Made by a program: the position numbers and the translations under genes. From Rhexocercosporidium sp. MPI-PUGE-AT-0058 (taxonomy: Eukaryota; Ascomycota; Leotiomycetes; Helotiales): a DNA stretch of 64,000 nt. The notes under the pieces are model-generated. The model was given only the letters and a program-made list of their open reading frames with translations, was not told where the DNA came from and searched no databases. The stretch covers positions 682,001-746,000 of the forward strand of contig JAGTJL010000001.1 in NCBI GenBank assembly GCA_020746875.1, written 5' to 3'. Positions within the stretch are counted from its first letter, which is position 1, and every line of letters begins with the position of its first letter. This document shows, piece after piece, positions 1 through 13,577 of this stretch.

Positions 1-1650
<1,650 letters not shown>

Positions 1651-1949
1651 ATTTTTATTGTAATTGTAAAGAGGAAGAGAAACGCGTGTCGCGAAAAGTC
1701 GCGGTTTTACACTTTTCGCTAAATATCAGTTGCGGGGGACTGTAGATGGCCGGCACGCGACAAGCTCAAGGATTAGCCACCTTTTTACTTACGTCTATTT
1801 ATAGACTTGAACCCATAATGCCTCCCGGCGATACTAGATTGTCATGAAGGATAAGAGCACAACTCGGCCGTTGGCGGATCTAAGAGTGAGTGAACATATC
1901 ACGTCGGTACATGAACGAGAACGTACAAGGGCAGAGGAGCAGGCATATG

Positions 1950-3918
1950 TGCATAGTGTGAGTATAGCAGCTACTACATTCGCCGAATACGACCGTGGAT
2001 GGAGTGGACGCGATAGGAGATCAAGTATCGGGGCGTCCGTTGGGATATCTTACGAGGCCTCACCGAGATGCCTTGGGGCTCTCCGCTGGTTGAACACATC
2101 CTTGGGACGGGTTTACCTTCCGTGCATCCAGAACCGGTGAGCCCTCGGACTGAAGAGGCTAAGATTGCTCTCTTAACGGTAGCCGTCGATCGGGTGCTGG
2201 ACCGTTGCGAGCGGACTATGCGGCATATTAGCCGCACACTTCTCTGCTGGCTCCGGAGTACTAAAGCCCAGACGTGTTACTCTAAGCCATGCGCCTTGAT
2301 TGCATTAAAGTCAAGCAAGAAGAAATACCGCCAGCTCTTAAAACGGTTCTTTGTCCTCATCTTCCGTTGCTACCAGATACCCGTTGACACACGTCGCCGG
2401 CCGACCGGCATCCGATTCAAGAAGGAACAACTACGCCAGATCCAAACGATCTAGGAGCATAGGGTATGGAGTGATCGTGACCTCGCTTAGGGTCGATGGC
2501 CCAGGTCTCGATATGGAGGTGAAGGTGAAGGCTTAGCGGGAAATGCAGGAGACGAGGAAGAGGTAGACGAAGAGGAGGATGGTGAAGATGATGAGGAAAC
2601 GGTGGCCTGTGAAGATAATGACGAAACGGAGGCCTGTGCTTACGGAGAACTGGACGAGGATAGTAGTGACGATCGAAGCGGACAGAGAAGCGAACACAAA
2701 GACGAGGGCGGCAAAGACCAGCCAAATCGTACTGGTTCGGCCGTAGACGAGCCCCTGGAACTCGTCTTTCAGCTAAGCATCACGTTCAGCACTGAGGAGT
2801 TTATTAATAGTCAACCGAGTTCGAGTCTACTAGTTTACTTCAGCGGCATTCTTGGCCTCTCATCTAATGCTCGAAGTTTCCTCCCTGCGAGAAAATACAC
2901 CCCTCACCTCGCTACTCTCATTTACATCTAAGGGCTCCTCTTCCTCGAATATGCCTTACCGCTCCGTTCCTATCCTTACCTTAGTATTCCATAACGGTCG
3001 CGCTTCCAGCAGCATTAGCATTTCGATATTATCCGGCAGAGGTACATAATTACAGGCTCTTCAACGCCCTTAGAATAGTTTTAAAGTCTCCGTGACTTTG
3101 GCCGGGTCATCTCTCGTACGGATTCACCATCCTTCCTCCTCTGCTGGAGCGATGACGGCGAGTCCGTTTCCTACGGAGACGACTTCACTCTAATCATATA
3201 GAGCTTCCGTGGGCTGGCCGAGCACTTCCTCACAAAGGCCGAAAGGCTATGCGACGATCTAATGTTTGGCGAAACCCCGTCGTCGATTTATTAAAGGTCA
3301 AAGATGACTTGGCTAATACCTAGTATGGCTTTTCTTTCGTTCACTATCCGGCTAACAAACTCGCTGACGCTTGCCTTGACCTCTCAACCATGGCCTGCAC
3401 TACCCGTCGCAATAGGCTCTTTCGTGAGAATCAATAGGACTGGAAGACTATTTTCTTTTACCGTAGAAAGGCAGAGTCATTCCAAGAGATGCGCTGGCGT
3501 AATGCAAACCGTCGGGGGCAAGTTGCGCGAGTGTCAGAGCTCTCTAGCCTGGAATATGAAAGCAGCTCGTCCACAGAGCGCGGGTTTTACGTCTACAATA
3601 GATTCACGATTTAGTTACCCGGCATCACAAGGCTAAGCGGTTCACGAATCGTGAGTTTAACGTGGTTCGATTTTTATGTGGGCGAGGTGGACAGGTTGTT
3701 TTTAGTATCTCGTCTACATTCGGCGGTTCCTAGAGATATTAAGACGGGAACAATTCAGCGATCTCGGCCTGGCCGAGCTTATGTCGTAGAGATGTTTCCT
3801 TTTTCGGTCGGAAGAAGCCCCTAATAAGTCCTGGGACTCCTCTCGTTACACGTCGATTCTAAAGAAGGCCACAACCTCTGAGAAGAAGCATGTTGCTATA
3901 GGGGAGCTGGGGGTGTGA
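1950..3918 (+). pseudogene. Degenerate telomere-linked RecQ-helicase-like (TLH-type) protein gene, N-terminal part
   Basis: Concatenated frames give a recognisable but broken protein. Frame 2 covers about 1950-2060, frame 1 runs 2068-3250 with several stops, and later frames hold the remaining blocks to 3918. Conserved-looking pieces include DRCERTMRHISRTLLCWLR, KKYRQLLKRF, an acidic Glu/Asp-rich tract (about 2545-2720), LLVYFSGILGLS, ARKYTPHLATLIYI, FGRVISRTDSPSFLL, YGFSFVHYPANKLADACL and TRHHKAKRFTNREFNVVRF. I recognise these from large fungal subtelomeric proteins that carry a RecQ-like helicase domain further downstream; no database was searched. The helicase domain itself is absent here. 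At least six stops and three frameshifts make it non-functional. Alternative: another fungal repeat-borne protein sharing the same N-terminal region. Confidence 0.5.
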
Positions 3919-5487
3919 GACAAATAAGAGAAAATACAACCAGTTCCATAGCTTAGGAAGGTAGAGAAAAAAGTTGAATTGGTCATTGAATTGACGCAAG
4001 TAACAAAAGAAATAATTCAGAGCCCAAACCTGACTTCCCCTACCCCCGTGAAGAGCGCCCTAGGCTCCCGAGACTTTGTTGGACATCAGACCTAAATCTC
4101 ACAGCGTATTATTCTGCCCTGTTAGTGCTAGCAATTGCACTATAAGGTTATTTAAATGTTGTCTTGATGTAGATAAGTGTTTATTTAGATATTGAACGGG
4201 TATAGAAAAGTTACATTTAGAAGGAACAGACGGGGGAATGGATGGGGGTGTTGGTTGGGAGCTTTTTGATGGCGATGGGTTCTTTCTTTAGAAGCTAGGG
4301 TAGTAAAAGTAGATTTGGTAGTTAGAAAACGGCTGTGATTGGTACTGTCCATAAAAGTGAGCTTACCACTCCCGACTTTTAGAAAGAAGGTGTTTTTTGA
4401 TCTCGTGTTTAGCCTAGATACCTTTTCTATGTACGCTTTTCAAAATGAGAAGAGACCGTATAGCGCAAGTCAAAGATCAACATATTAATGTTTATAAACA
4501 TTTTCTATCTCAAAGGAAATAATATAAGTCAAATACTTATCGAGTTTATGATGCTTGAACGAAAGCCCAACAGCCCATCGGGCCTCTTGTGTCGTAACTG
4601 TGCCGAACTAATAACATTATCTCGCTTAAGCAACAGAATCGCTATTTGCAGCAAAAGAAAATTCTAAAGACCCTCAATTCTTACGGGATAGATTGACCAG
4701 TCTTAAAAGCTCAGTTGGTATGGAACTTGTCATGTGCACTAGGCGTTTGAGGAGGTACGCATTGATCTATCTCGTAGGCATGTGGATCATGAATTATTAG
4801 TCCCGTTCAACATGACTTTTCCTTGGTCTTTGTGCAAAAACTTATTTTCTTTATTAGATGTCGTCCTAAAGAATTACTTACTTCACTCTCTGAGAATACA
4901 GGTCCGCTGCTCATAAGTGAATGATCAATTAGCTGAAGTTTGGCTCAGCTCTTGAGCAACAGAACTGTATGCAAGATCCACTAAACCAAAACCGTCTTGA
5001 ATTCTGAGCGACAATTCCCCAATTGCGCATTAGTTCAACCACTCCAGTTGCAACATAGGAATTAAAAAAGAAACATCTTGAACGGCCGTGGAAGCCCTTC
5101 AATTTAAGGCAACTGTGATTGCCAGAAGCGAGCGTTTCTTTTTTCTCAACGTTAAATCCCAATCACAATCCAGATGTTCAATCTTGCACTCCTTTTGTTT
5201 GCTTCTCAACCGTCCTAAGCACCTTATGCGTAGCACTTCTTTCCGTTCGGTATGCTTCTCCACTCAGTACATGCCACGCCCTGATGCAAATGCATGACTC
5301 GCTTGGAAGTGGAAAGCATGGTGGAAGCCATAGGCTGCAGCCCACATATCTCATTGGTTAAGACTGAGACACTGTTACACCAGAGTCTTGGAGCTGAAGA
5401 AGCCTTCGCTGTCAATTCCGCAGTTGTCGTACGACTCCATTGCGGGGTACAAATAAGTCAACTATGAGAACATAAAATGAGAATTTT
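3919..5487. other. Intergenic, no supported gene
   Basis: Only short unrelated frames occur in this stretch. I found no domain, splice-supported exon or RNA gene. It separates the TLH-like remnant from the aldoxime dehydratase pseudogene and may be decayed repeat sequence. Confidence 0.5.
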
Positions 5488-6712
5488 TTGAATAGTCCTT
5501 CAAAAAAGACATTATCTGTATTTCTACCAACGACCAACTCATCGAACCTAAGTCGCAGAAATGTATCTGGCCGAACTCCCCCACTCACACCCCTTCGTGC
5601 TCCTCATACTCGGCGTCCAATACCACGGCGACTCCCCTCCCCATCAACTACAACCACCATCTCCCAACTATCGTCCCTCCTCAAGAATTCTGCCGTACAC
5701 ATCGAAACCCTCGAGCACTTCGGCCCAACCGCACAACACGGGCGTTCCCGAATCTGGCTTACTTACTGGACATCCCCAGCCTCACACGACGCGTGGTGGA
5801 AATCCTCCTCCGTCCAAACATTCTGGGATGCACTCCCAGATAACGCGGGCGTATGGCGAGAAAAGCTCACCCTCCACTCGTCGCGTGTTCAGCTCGGCAC
5901 GAACAAAACCTTCCCATCGGGATTCGCACACCTGGACGTCTCGTCCCTAACACGACCACGTCGGGGTATTGGGGCTGCTATCGTGATAGGATTGAGGAAT
6001 GTACTTCAACCGAGCGGTTGGAGTCGTCGCTGAAGACGTTTCCTGAGAGAGGAGAAGTAAGTAGTGATATTAGGGTGGAAGAGTCAGAATGGAGACATTC
6101 CCTGAGAATATCTGTATTGTTGTTGAGGGCAGGATAATTCTGGGATGGGGCGGAGGAGAGGAAGTACTGGTTGGAGAAGTTTGATGGGCCGGCGAGGAAA
6201 TGGATTGGGGATGTTGTGGGATCGGGAGAGGAGGGTGGGGTGTTGTCGTCGAGGTTGTGTTCTAAGCTTGAGAGTGGAGTTTTGAACGAGGAAGTTGCGG
6301 AGGGGGAGAAGGAGTTTGATACGCTGGATTATAATCGGAAGGTGCAGGTATTGTACTTCTTGGACCTGGGTTATATGGAGAGGATTGGGAAGAGGAATCA
6401 AGGTCATGTTAAGCTGAGGGAGAGTTTTATGAAGAGTTATTGTCCGGCTGGACAGAGTAAGTCTACATCTCTTGATTCTAATGTTACTACTTTCATGGAG
6501 AAAGGGGATGGTGGTTTGGGGGTGTTTGGACTATGTCGTACTTGTGATTGAATTTATGCTGACTATGAAGAAGTGGCGAACGGAGATCAGTTGATGTGGG
6601 TCGAGCAGGGGTTCTGAAGGCTGAAGATATGGAAGCAGAGTATATTGGATGCCATAATGGGACGGATTCATGGCTTTCGAAGGGAAGCCTGGGTTTGCTG
6701 TTAACGGAGGGC
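5488..6712 (+). pseudogene. Aldoxime dehydratase (phenylacetaldoxime dehydratase family) pseudogene
   Basis: These haem enzymes dehydrate aldoximes to nitriles. Pieces of the family lie in order in all three frames. GVQYHGDSP is in frame 2 near 5621. IETLEHFGP and IWLTYWTSPASHDAWW are in frame 1 (about 5700-5810). GYWGCYRDRIEE is in frame 3 near 5967. A GDIPENICIVVEG block is in another frame near 6100. YWLEKFDGPARKWIGD and LDLGYMERIGKRNQGHVKL are in frame 3 (6165-6420). A final LMWVEQ...EYIGCHNGTDSWL segment reaches about 6712. At least four frame changes and a stop at 6135 cannot be repaired by plausible introns, because the breaks fall inside conserved blocks and lack good splice sites. 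The copy is dead or badly mis-sequenced. Family assignment rests on motif recognition. Confidence 0.65.
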
Positions 6713-8114
6713 TAGTGGCCAGGGTTCGTGGCTTGGTTATCTGAGGAAATTGATGGGCTGGGGAAAAGATTCAGCTTAGGACGGCGTTTCTCTTGAGGGA
6801 GGAGATTTTCATTCCTCCATCTTGGATTTCTACTTCCATTGCGAGGTTTTGGTTGACATGTGCATTGGCGAGCCCCTCTTCCTCCCTCGCCTAAGCTCTC
6901 AGGCTGGGATCCACAGACCAGGGCTGAACTACATTGACATCCCGGTACGAGACCTGTAGCTCTAAATTGAATGAAACGGCCTTTCCCATTTTGAAGATCT
7001 TAAAGATATCCACGCTTCGCGAGATTCGAGAACTATGAAGCCGACAAGGTTGCACAGCTTAGCCCCAAGCCTGGTTAGAGCAGCCGAGATGCCGAAGATG
7101 AGCTACCAGGGTGCCTGCATTCCACCCCGCACTTGACCAACTTCCTTGTTCAACATGCAGGGGTGGACACAGAAAACCGAACCTTCACTTAAACCTTGTT
7201 GCTTCTCAGTTGTCATAGACTTAAGAATAGGCTTTTGGAATTATAAGATTTGACCGGCTGTGTTAAGCTTAAACAGTGTACTGTGTCGAACGTTGTTTAC
7301 TTCGTATGAAGTCAGTTTTGTTAGTAGAGCAACCGTATAGCGAATCAAGAAACGTAGATCCGGTTTCCGAAGCTCTCACTGTAAAGAAGGAGGTATTTTA
7401 TTTATTCACAACCTTAGATTGGTTTTATTTATTCATAACCTTAGATTGTGTATCCACACCCTTTACCACTAGGTACTTTTGTTACCAGTTACACATCAAA
7501 TACCAGGGGTTCACTCTCCACATGACGTGACATCAAGACTGCTCGTGTTCAAACTTCCAACTAGGTTCCGGAAGGAAGGTGTTGGATCAGCGCCACTATC
7601 AAGCTCCCTTCTCCTATCAAAACCAAGGACACCACCTCCCCCGCGTAAAAATAAACAAGCTTCCACACTTTCCCTGAAGCTGAGATAAGCTTATGCAAGC
7701 TTTGCCCAGGGGTATGCCAAGGGTGGGAGAATAAAGGTTGACCTTCCTCAAGTAGCTAGCACAACGTCGGTTCTAATCTCGCCTGAGCTGCCGCCGGCCA
7801 GGATTCACACTGCAGCTTCCCATTTCATCCTAATGCCGACATCATTGTTCTTCCTGTACCTGAATTCCTGCCAAGAGGGCAGGTACACAAGACATGCAGA
7901 CATGCAAGTCCGATGTAGGCCAGCTCGATACAGTAGCTGAGTGACGGTCGGACGAAATGCGAGATGATTTACGCAGGTGGATAAATGAGAGCTCTTCCTC
8001 CTCCTTGACCGCTTCCTCTTCTTCCCCTCACCTCCTTCTCTCCCTCCGTTCTTCTCTTCCTCCTCCTCGTGTCGATTGTTTTCAATTGAATCATAGACTC
8101 AATTCGATTTCAAG
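6713..8114. promoter_or_regulatory. Intergenic region upstream of the sedolisin gene
   Basis: No gene is supported. The stretch holds a 26-bp tandem duplication (7396-7448) and, just before the sedolisin start, a strongly pyrimidine-rich tract (about 7994-8070, CTTCCTC-type), as is common in core promoters and leaders of highly expressed filamentous-fungal genes. Confidence 0.5.
7396..7448. repeat. Two-copy 26-bp tandem repeat
   Basis: A 26-base unit ending in AACCTTAGATTG occurs twice (7396-7421 and 7423-7448), separated by one base and differing at one C/T position. Confidence 0.9.
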
Positions 8115-10339
8115 ATGTTTGTCAAGCTGTCGGCTGTCTTGAGCTTGGCTGCTCTGTGCAATGCCGCTCCTTCTCCAATCAAGCATGTTCTCCATGAGGA
8201 GAGAGCTGTTGAGAGCAGAGACTGGGTGCGCGGTGCCAGACTCGAGAAGAGTGCCATTGTCCCGATGAAGATTGGTCTTACTCAGACCAACCTACATCTG
8301 GGCTACGACTACCTCATGGATGTGTAAGTATCCTCCATTGCAATTCCTGCCTTCTCCTCCAGCGTTCCGGAGCCCAGACTGAGAACGAATAGCTCGAGTT
8401 CCGACTCCGACAACTATGGCAAACACTGGACTCCAGAGCAGGTGCACGATGCTTTCGCTCCTAAGAAAGAGACTGTTGAGAGTATCACCCAATGGCTCAC
8501 AGACTCCGGTATTCAAGATTCTCGCATCATGTTCTACGAGAACAAGGGTTGGATTTCAGTCGATGTGACTGTTGAAGAGATCGAGGCACTCCTGCTTGCT
8601 GAGTACCACGAGCATGAGCACAGCCAGACTTCGAAGGTTCGGGTGGGCACAGACAGGTATGCATCCTAGGGAAAGATACGAAGTAGTCCGTGTACTAACC
8701 AACATTAGGTACCACGTCCCAGAGCATCTGGCTTCCCATATCGATTACATCACTCCTGGAATCAAGCTCTCGCCTGTCACGAAGCGAACTATTGAGAGAA
8801 AGGCCAAGCGTGCCAGCCACTCCATCCATGCACCGGCTCACATCAGTACTCCAGCCAACGAGGAAAGCGTTGGTATCTCTGCTGCTGCTGCAGCTCTTCC
8901 ACCTGCTTTGCAAAATTGCGGCACCGAAATGACCCCCGATTGCATCAGAGCCCTCTATAGCATTCCTGCGAACCCGGCACCAGTCGATGGCAACTCTCTC
9001 GGTCTTTACCAACAAGGTTCCTACTTCGCTGAATCGGATGTAAACCTTTTCTATGGGAAGTATGCAACATATGTTCCTCAGAACACCTTCCCAATCAATG
9101 CCACGATCGATGGAGCATCATACTCGGTACCAGCTGCTAGTGAGTTGAACAGTGGAGAAGCCAATATCGACATTGAGATGGCGTAAGTTTCCTTTTCCTA
9201 GCATGAACATACATATCATCTAACTGCTCTCAGAACTTCCTTAATCTATCCCCAGACCGTCACCCTCTACCAAACCGACGACGATATCTACGAGCCACAA
9301 GAGGTCGCAACAACCAATCTTTTCAACACTTTTTTGGATGCACTTGATGGATCCTACTGCAGTTACAGCTCCGATGGTCAGACTGGCGATGACCCCAAGA
9401 TCGATCCAGTCTACCCCCATAAAGTGCCAGGTGGCTACCAGGGACAAAGACAATGTGGCGTCTACAAGCCGGTTAGTCTTGACCAAACAAATTCCATAGA
9501 AATTGCTGACGTGTTTCCAGGCCAAGGTCATTTCTGCATCCTACGGTCAAGCCGAAGCCGATCTACCAGCACCATATGTCCGTCGTCAATGTAACGAGTT
9601 CATGAAACTAGGCCTTCAAGGAGTCTCCATTCTCTTTGCGTCTGGAGATTACGGTGTCGCCTCGTTCCCAGGAGACGGATCTGCATCCGGATGTCTTGGC
9701 CCAAAGCAATCGATTTTTAACCCTCAATACCCTTCGGGCTGCCCATACGTCACGTCAGTTGGAGGTAGTCAACTTGCACCCAATGGCACCGTGTATGATC
9801 CAGAAGTGGTCATGCGCGACAATCTAGGTGGGGATGCAACCAACTTCTCCTCGTCCGGAGGCTTCTCCAACTACTTCCCTCGCCCAACCTACCAAGATGG
9901 ACATGTCCAGACATACTTCCACCGAGCCCATCTCACCTATCCATACTATTCTGAGCTTAACGTCGACGTCAATACCACCACTGGAATGTACAACAGAGTC
10001 GGCCGGGCATACCCAGATGTATCTGCAAACGGAGCTCGCTTCCCGTCATACCTCAACGGAAAACTCTTACACTTCTATGGAGCATCACTTTCATCTCCAC
10101 TATTCGCAGCTGTTCTAACACTCCTGAATCAAGAGCGTGCCGCTGCTGGAAAGGGCACGATAGGGTTTATTAACCCAGTTCTGTACAGGCATGACGATGT
10201 AATGAATGATGTAACTGAGGGAACGAATCTCGGATGTGGAACTCAGGGCTTCCATGCTGTGAAGGGTTGGGACCCAGCCACTGGCCTCGGTACGCCAAAT
10301 TACCCCAAGATGAAGGCGTTGTTCTTGTCCTTGCCATAA
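8115..10339 (+). CDS. Secreted sedolisin (S53 family, tripeptidyl-peptidase-type serine-carboxyl protease)
   Basis: Five exons (8115-8323, 8393-8656, 8709-9182, 9234-9471, 9521-10339) encode 667 residues with every junction in frame. The N-terminus is a signal peptide (MFVKLSAVLSLAALCNA), followed by a pro-kumamolisin-type propeptide (about 25-215). The S53 catalytic triad is visible. Glu308 and Asp312 lie in the EANID motif, and Ser584 lies in GASLSSP (G-x-S-x-x-x-P). The oxyanion-hole Asp is in ASGDYGV. The C-terminal calcium-site region is DVTEGTN ... KGWDPATGLGTP. Such enzymes act outside the cell at acidic pH, removing tripeptides or cutting proteins for nutrition. An AATAAA-like signal follows at about 10384. 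The gene is intact and sits between degraded DNA and the small-protein array. The exact specificity (tripeptidyl peptidase or endopeptidase) cannot be read from sequence. Confidence 0.95.
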
Positions 10340-10911
10340 TCTTGATATGGTTGAAGCAGAGGGTGGCTATCTTCAGATTATCCAATAAAATTTGCTGAAT
10401 ATACCTCGCCCCACTTTGTGTCCTTCATATCCTGTGAAACTCGCTCCGGCCAGCCCTCAGGCTCCTGAATAGATGGCAAGCGATTGAGTCCTGGTGAGGC
10501 AGACGTATGTAGCAGTATGCCGCTGCTTGACAACTACATAATTTGACTTGAAGAATGTAAGTTTCGAGGTCTGCGGCTGTCGCATTGATGTTTGGACATC
10601 AGATAGATGCTAGAAGATTCACGAACATGAATGCGTTTGTACACTCACGCGATGCCAAGCGGTCTTCGAAGGCATTCACTGCCCTTTGCATCCTAATTAT
10701 AATTCCGCGTTCTCTTCCCCTTCTGGTATTATCTCCTCGATATTTTTAATTGCAATACTTTGTGGCACAGCAATACCTACTAGCAAAAGTTGAAGAAAAT
10801 TGAAGAGAGCTTTACAAGCGCAGACTCAAAGGAAATCCACCACCAGATCCAATTTCCTATCTACTGCTAGACCCGGATCTAAACTCTAATACCCCTCTAT
10901 CGAAATTCAAA
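10340..10911. other. Intergenic between sedolisin and the small-protein array
   Basis: The region holds the 3' flank of the sedolisin (AATAAA-like at about 10384) and the upstream region of the first small cysteine-rich gene. I see nothing else. Confidence 0.5.
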
Positions 10912-11154
10912 ATGTGCGGCTACGCTCTCGAACTATGCAAGAACGCAGATTGCAGAACGGTGATGTCATATTCTCTCGTGCGAACGAAGAAATGCAAGCA
11001 GAATCCCTGTGCGGGTTTCTATAGGACGGGTGTCTGGGGGTTGACAGGGTATCTTAGACTTTCTCACGGGAAGAAAACTTGTAGGACATGCTCGGAGAAA
11101 TTGTTGCCTTTAAGGACTGATAATGGGGGTAGTAGTAAACGGCTTCGACGCTAG
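10912..11154 (+). CDS. Small cysteine-rich protein, array member A (80 aa)
   Basis: An uninterrupted 80-residue frame starts at the ATG after a long A/C-rich leader. It has seven cysteines and no signal peptide or membrane segment, so it is probably intracellular. The order is M-C-G-Y-A-L-x-x-C, then C-x4-C (CKNADC), C-x4-C (CKQNPC), GFYR, and a late C-x2-C (CRTC), with a basic tail (KRLRR). The spaced pairs could bind zinc, but this is inferred. It shares the MC..AL..C start, the C..G[FS]YR block and the final C-x2-C with the next gene at 11612, which supports both being genuine paralogues. Function unknown. Confidence 0.6.
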   Translation: MCGYALELCKNADCRTVMSYSLVRTKKCKQNPCAGFYRTGVWGLTGYLRLSHGKKTCRTCSEKLLPLRTDNGGSSKRLRR

Positions 11155-11611
11155 AGCGGAAGTTTAGAACTTGATTCTTGGGCGAGAGTGGTATTAGTTG
11201 CAAAAGTTATTGTTCTATTCGTTGATTTTATGAGTTTGAATCTTTAACTTTCCCCCGTTCATTTCCGGGGCTGGCTCTGCTGCCTCTGGAATGGCTTCAT
11301 CAAAGTAGGTCATTCTCTACCTTGAATTACCCTGGGCAGGTAAGCATTGCACATACAGCTATTCTGGGATTCTAGTATTTGAATCTTCAACTTCACAAGT
11401 GTCCAATAACAGCGGTCGTTCCATTCAATCCAACTTCCCTTTGGAATGAGATGCAAACATATAAAAAGCTATCTTTCTCTCCCCAAACACTTTTTTCTTC
11501 TCTATCAAAGCACCGTACCCAGAAACAAACAGTACATAGAACACGAACCAGACACAAACCTGCACACACTAAGAGCCCCGAGTAAACACACCAACCCAGA
11601 AACTAGAAACC
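11155..11611. promoter_or_regulatory. Spacer/leader between array genes A and B
   Basis: The stretch contains no gene. Its last 90 bases are A/C-rich and T-poor after about 11510, which resembles the untranslated leaders seen before the other array genes. Confidence 0.45.
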
Positions 11612-11788
11612 ATGTGCGACTTCGCTCTCAACCGCTGCGGCAAATGCGGCGTCCAACTCTCGCAAACACCAGAATGCGTTAAGAGATGTGATGGCTACCC
11701 GAGGAACTGTCCTGGTAGCTATCGTGTTGCGGATAAGTTCCCGACTTGGTGTGGGCCGTGTAGAGCGAAGGCACCTCCTACTAGGTAG
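11612..11788 (+). CDS. Small cysteine-rich protein, array member B (58 aa)
   Basis: A 58-residue frame begins at the ATG after an A/C-rich leader. It carries eight cysteines: C2, C9, C12, C22, C26, C33, C47 and C50. The MCDFALNRC start matches MCGYALELC of the gene 0.5 kb upstream. CPGSYR matches CAGFYR, and WCGPC matches TCRTC, so the two are tandem paralogues of unequal length. No signal peptide is seen. Four CxxC-like pairs suggest a compact zinc- or disulphide-stabilised fold (inference). The frame is short, and its credibility comes from the paralogue and not from length. Function unknown. Confidence 0.55.
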   Translation: MCDFALNRCGKCGVQLSQTPECVKRCDGYPRNCPGSYRVADKFPTWCGPCRAKAPPTR

Positions 11789-12537
11789 ATGGATGGTTGT
11801 GGATGGGACGGGAGATGGGCATGGATGGAGGGGTTGAGGGAGAAAGGGGCTCGTGGTGAGGTATGATAATAGTGGTGGGGGGGAGGGGGGTAGGGTGAGG
11901 AAATGGAGGGAGAGCGACTGCATGATGTTAAGGTAGGACCATAAGGAGGCGTGGAATTGAATCTATCATAGTTCACAAAAGTGCGTGACGTTGAATTTTC
12001 TACATCTAAAATAGGTGATACTGTTCTGAGCTCGCTGATAATTATCGCTGTGCTAGAATCGTGTCCAAGAGGCATCGGTCAAGGTTAATTCTTCTCCGCA
12101 ATTTTTCTCAGGGATTATTGAGCATCTCGGCCTAAGTATTTAATATTTCACCTTCTGCGTCCTTACAGCGACATAACTATGCGGATGGTACTCCAGACTC
12201 AACATATGGGAGTATAATATTTATTTTGAACCTTGAATCATCATCTTCTACGCGGGGTTGGATTATTCAGAGGCAGGTGCAAACTGCGAATTTCCGGGTG
12301 AATACCTGCAATAAGTTAAAATTTGATCATGACTGAGAAATGCGAGCCTGTAAATAATCGACAGATTAACTATAGACTTATTAGAGAACGTCATTAGGGA
12401 TCAAGTCTTTTGTGCGAAACTATCCTCCCTCACCCCCAAGACTTCCAACGCAAATAACTCAACCCCAGCAAGCTCTCCAGAAACTATCACACAAAATACC
12501 AACTACACAACCTCGAACCTTCAAAGCCTCCACCAAA
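11789..12537. other. Intergenic spacer between array genes B and C
   Basis: The spacer contains purine-rich sequence downstream of gene B, including a G-run (11874-11890), then AT-rich sequence and a C/A-rich leader (about 12410-12537) before gene C. No further coding signal is seen. Confidence 0.45.
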
Positions 12538-12792
12538 ATGAGCGAAACTCAAAACGTACTCTGCTACAACAGTATTTGCAACAATATTGTCAATACGCAT
12601 CCTGCGAAAGCCTCATCTGGCACCGACGCCTTTAACAACGTTGGCAAGGATATCCATGGCGCCGCGCTGTATGCGCCGTGTGAGAACAAGGGAGCGAAGA
12701 ATAAAGATATCAAGAACACTGGAGCTAGAGGAGAGGGAGGAAAGAGCGCTAGAGATGAGCCTAGTGATAGGTTGTTGCCTCGATTTCGCTGA
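12538..12792 (+). CDS. Small protein, putative array member C (84 aa)
   Basis: An 84-residue frame starts at the ATG that ends a C/A-rich leader. The same frame is open further upstream, but without an ATG. The N-terminal NVLCYNSICNNIV contains the same C-x4-C spacing as CKNADC in member A. The rest is Gly/Lys/Ala-rich and hydrophilic with only one more cysteine, so relatedness to A and B rests on the N-terminal motif, strand, spacing and leader type. No signal peptide or transmembrane segment. The C-terminal half is low-complexity and basic. Function unknown; it could also be a chance frame. Confidence 0.4.
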   Translation: MSETQNVLCYNSICNNIVNTHPAKASSGTDAFNNVGKDIHGAALYAPCENKGAKNKDIKNTGARGEGGKSARDEPSDRLLPRFR

Positions 12793-13577
12793 GCACTGAA
12801 GCGCGGTGAGGCGGTGGTGGAGATCAGGCAGTTTATTTTTGGTTTTGGTATGGTTTGGATGATGGGATGGGATGGGAGGTTTTGGAATGAGGGAACTGGT
12901 GGTGATGCGGCGTTTGATGGGTAGTACTTCAGACATTTTGAGATATGGTTATCGGAAATACAATGCCAGCTTTTGTTCCAAAGCGGATGGTACTTATTGA
13001 GCAGTGACTAGTGCTTGCATTCGAATAAAGACAAATGCGACTGCGAGTATTTAGCTAGTACCTACATGATATTCTGAGAATTGAATTCTTGCCGGAATCG
13101 ATAAAGGGATATTCTAGAATGTTGTTGACTTTCTGGCGGTCGCCTCGCTTAATCTCACCCCTGTGATGAAAGCGGAAATAAGGCTGAGATGTTGTACTAG
13201 TACAAACAACTATGCATTGGCAGCATTGACTAGAGTCGAGTTCGATTCCCGAATTTAGAATACCTAAATATGTAAAGCAGAGTTCAAACCCTGTTACGCT
13301 TGTTGAGTTGATCTGGAAGCTTTTTCGAAACACTGAGCACCGAAAATTGGAACCACATCAATCACACCATTCAGCTCAGAGCCCTCCATGGAACTTGAAT
13401 ATAATCCACTACGCCAAATTTTAATAAACATTAACCTCGAAAGCGTACATCGGCAAAGCTTCACAGCGAAAATTCCAGCACTGTTAAAAAAGAAAACACA
13501 TTCGCAAACATACCTCCAGCCTAGAGATCCGTGTCACCTTTCCAACATCAAAAACCTCATCTGCCACATCTACAATC
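12793..13577. other. Intergenic spacer between array genes C and D
   Basis: No gene is supported. The last 80 bases before 13578 are C/A-rich, as before the other array members. Confidence 0.45.

Noticed and set aside
4929..5415. Overlapping short frames on both strands
   Set aside because: They overlap each other, have no domain and no splice support.
13200..13270. tRNA-like T-arm (GAGTTCGATTCCCG near 13237)
   Set aside because: The loop resembles a T-arm, but no matching acceptor stem, D-arm or anticodon arm could be placed upstream.
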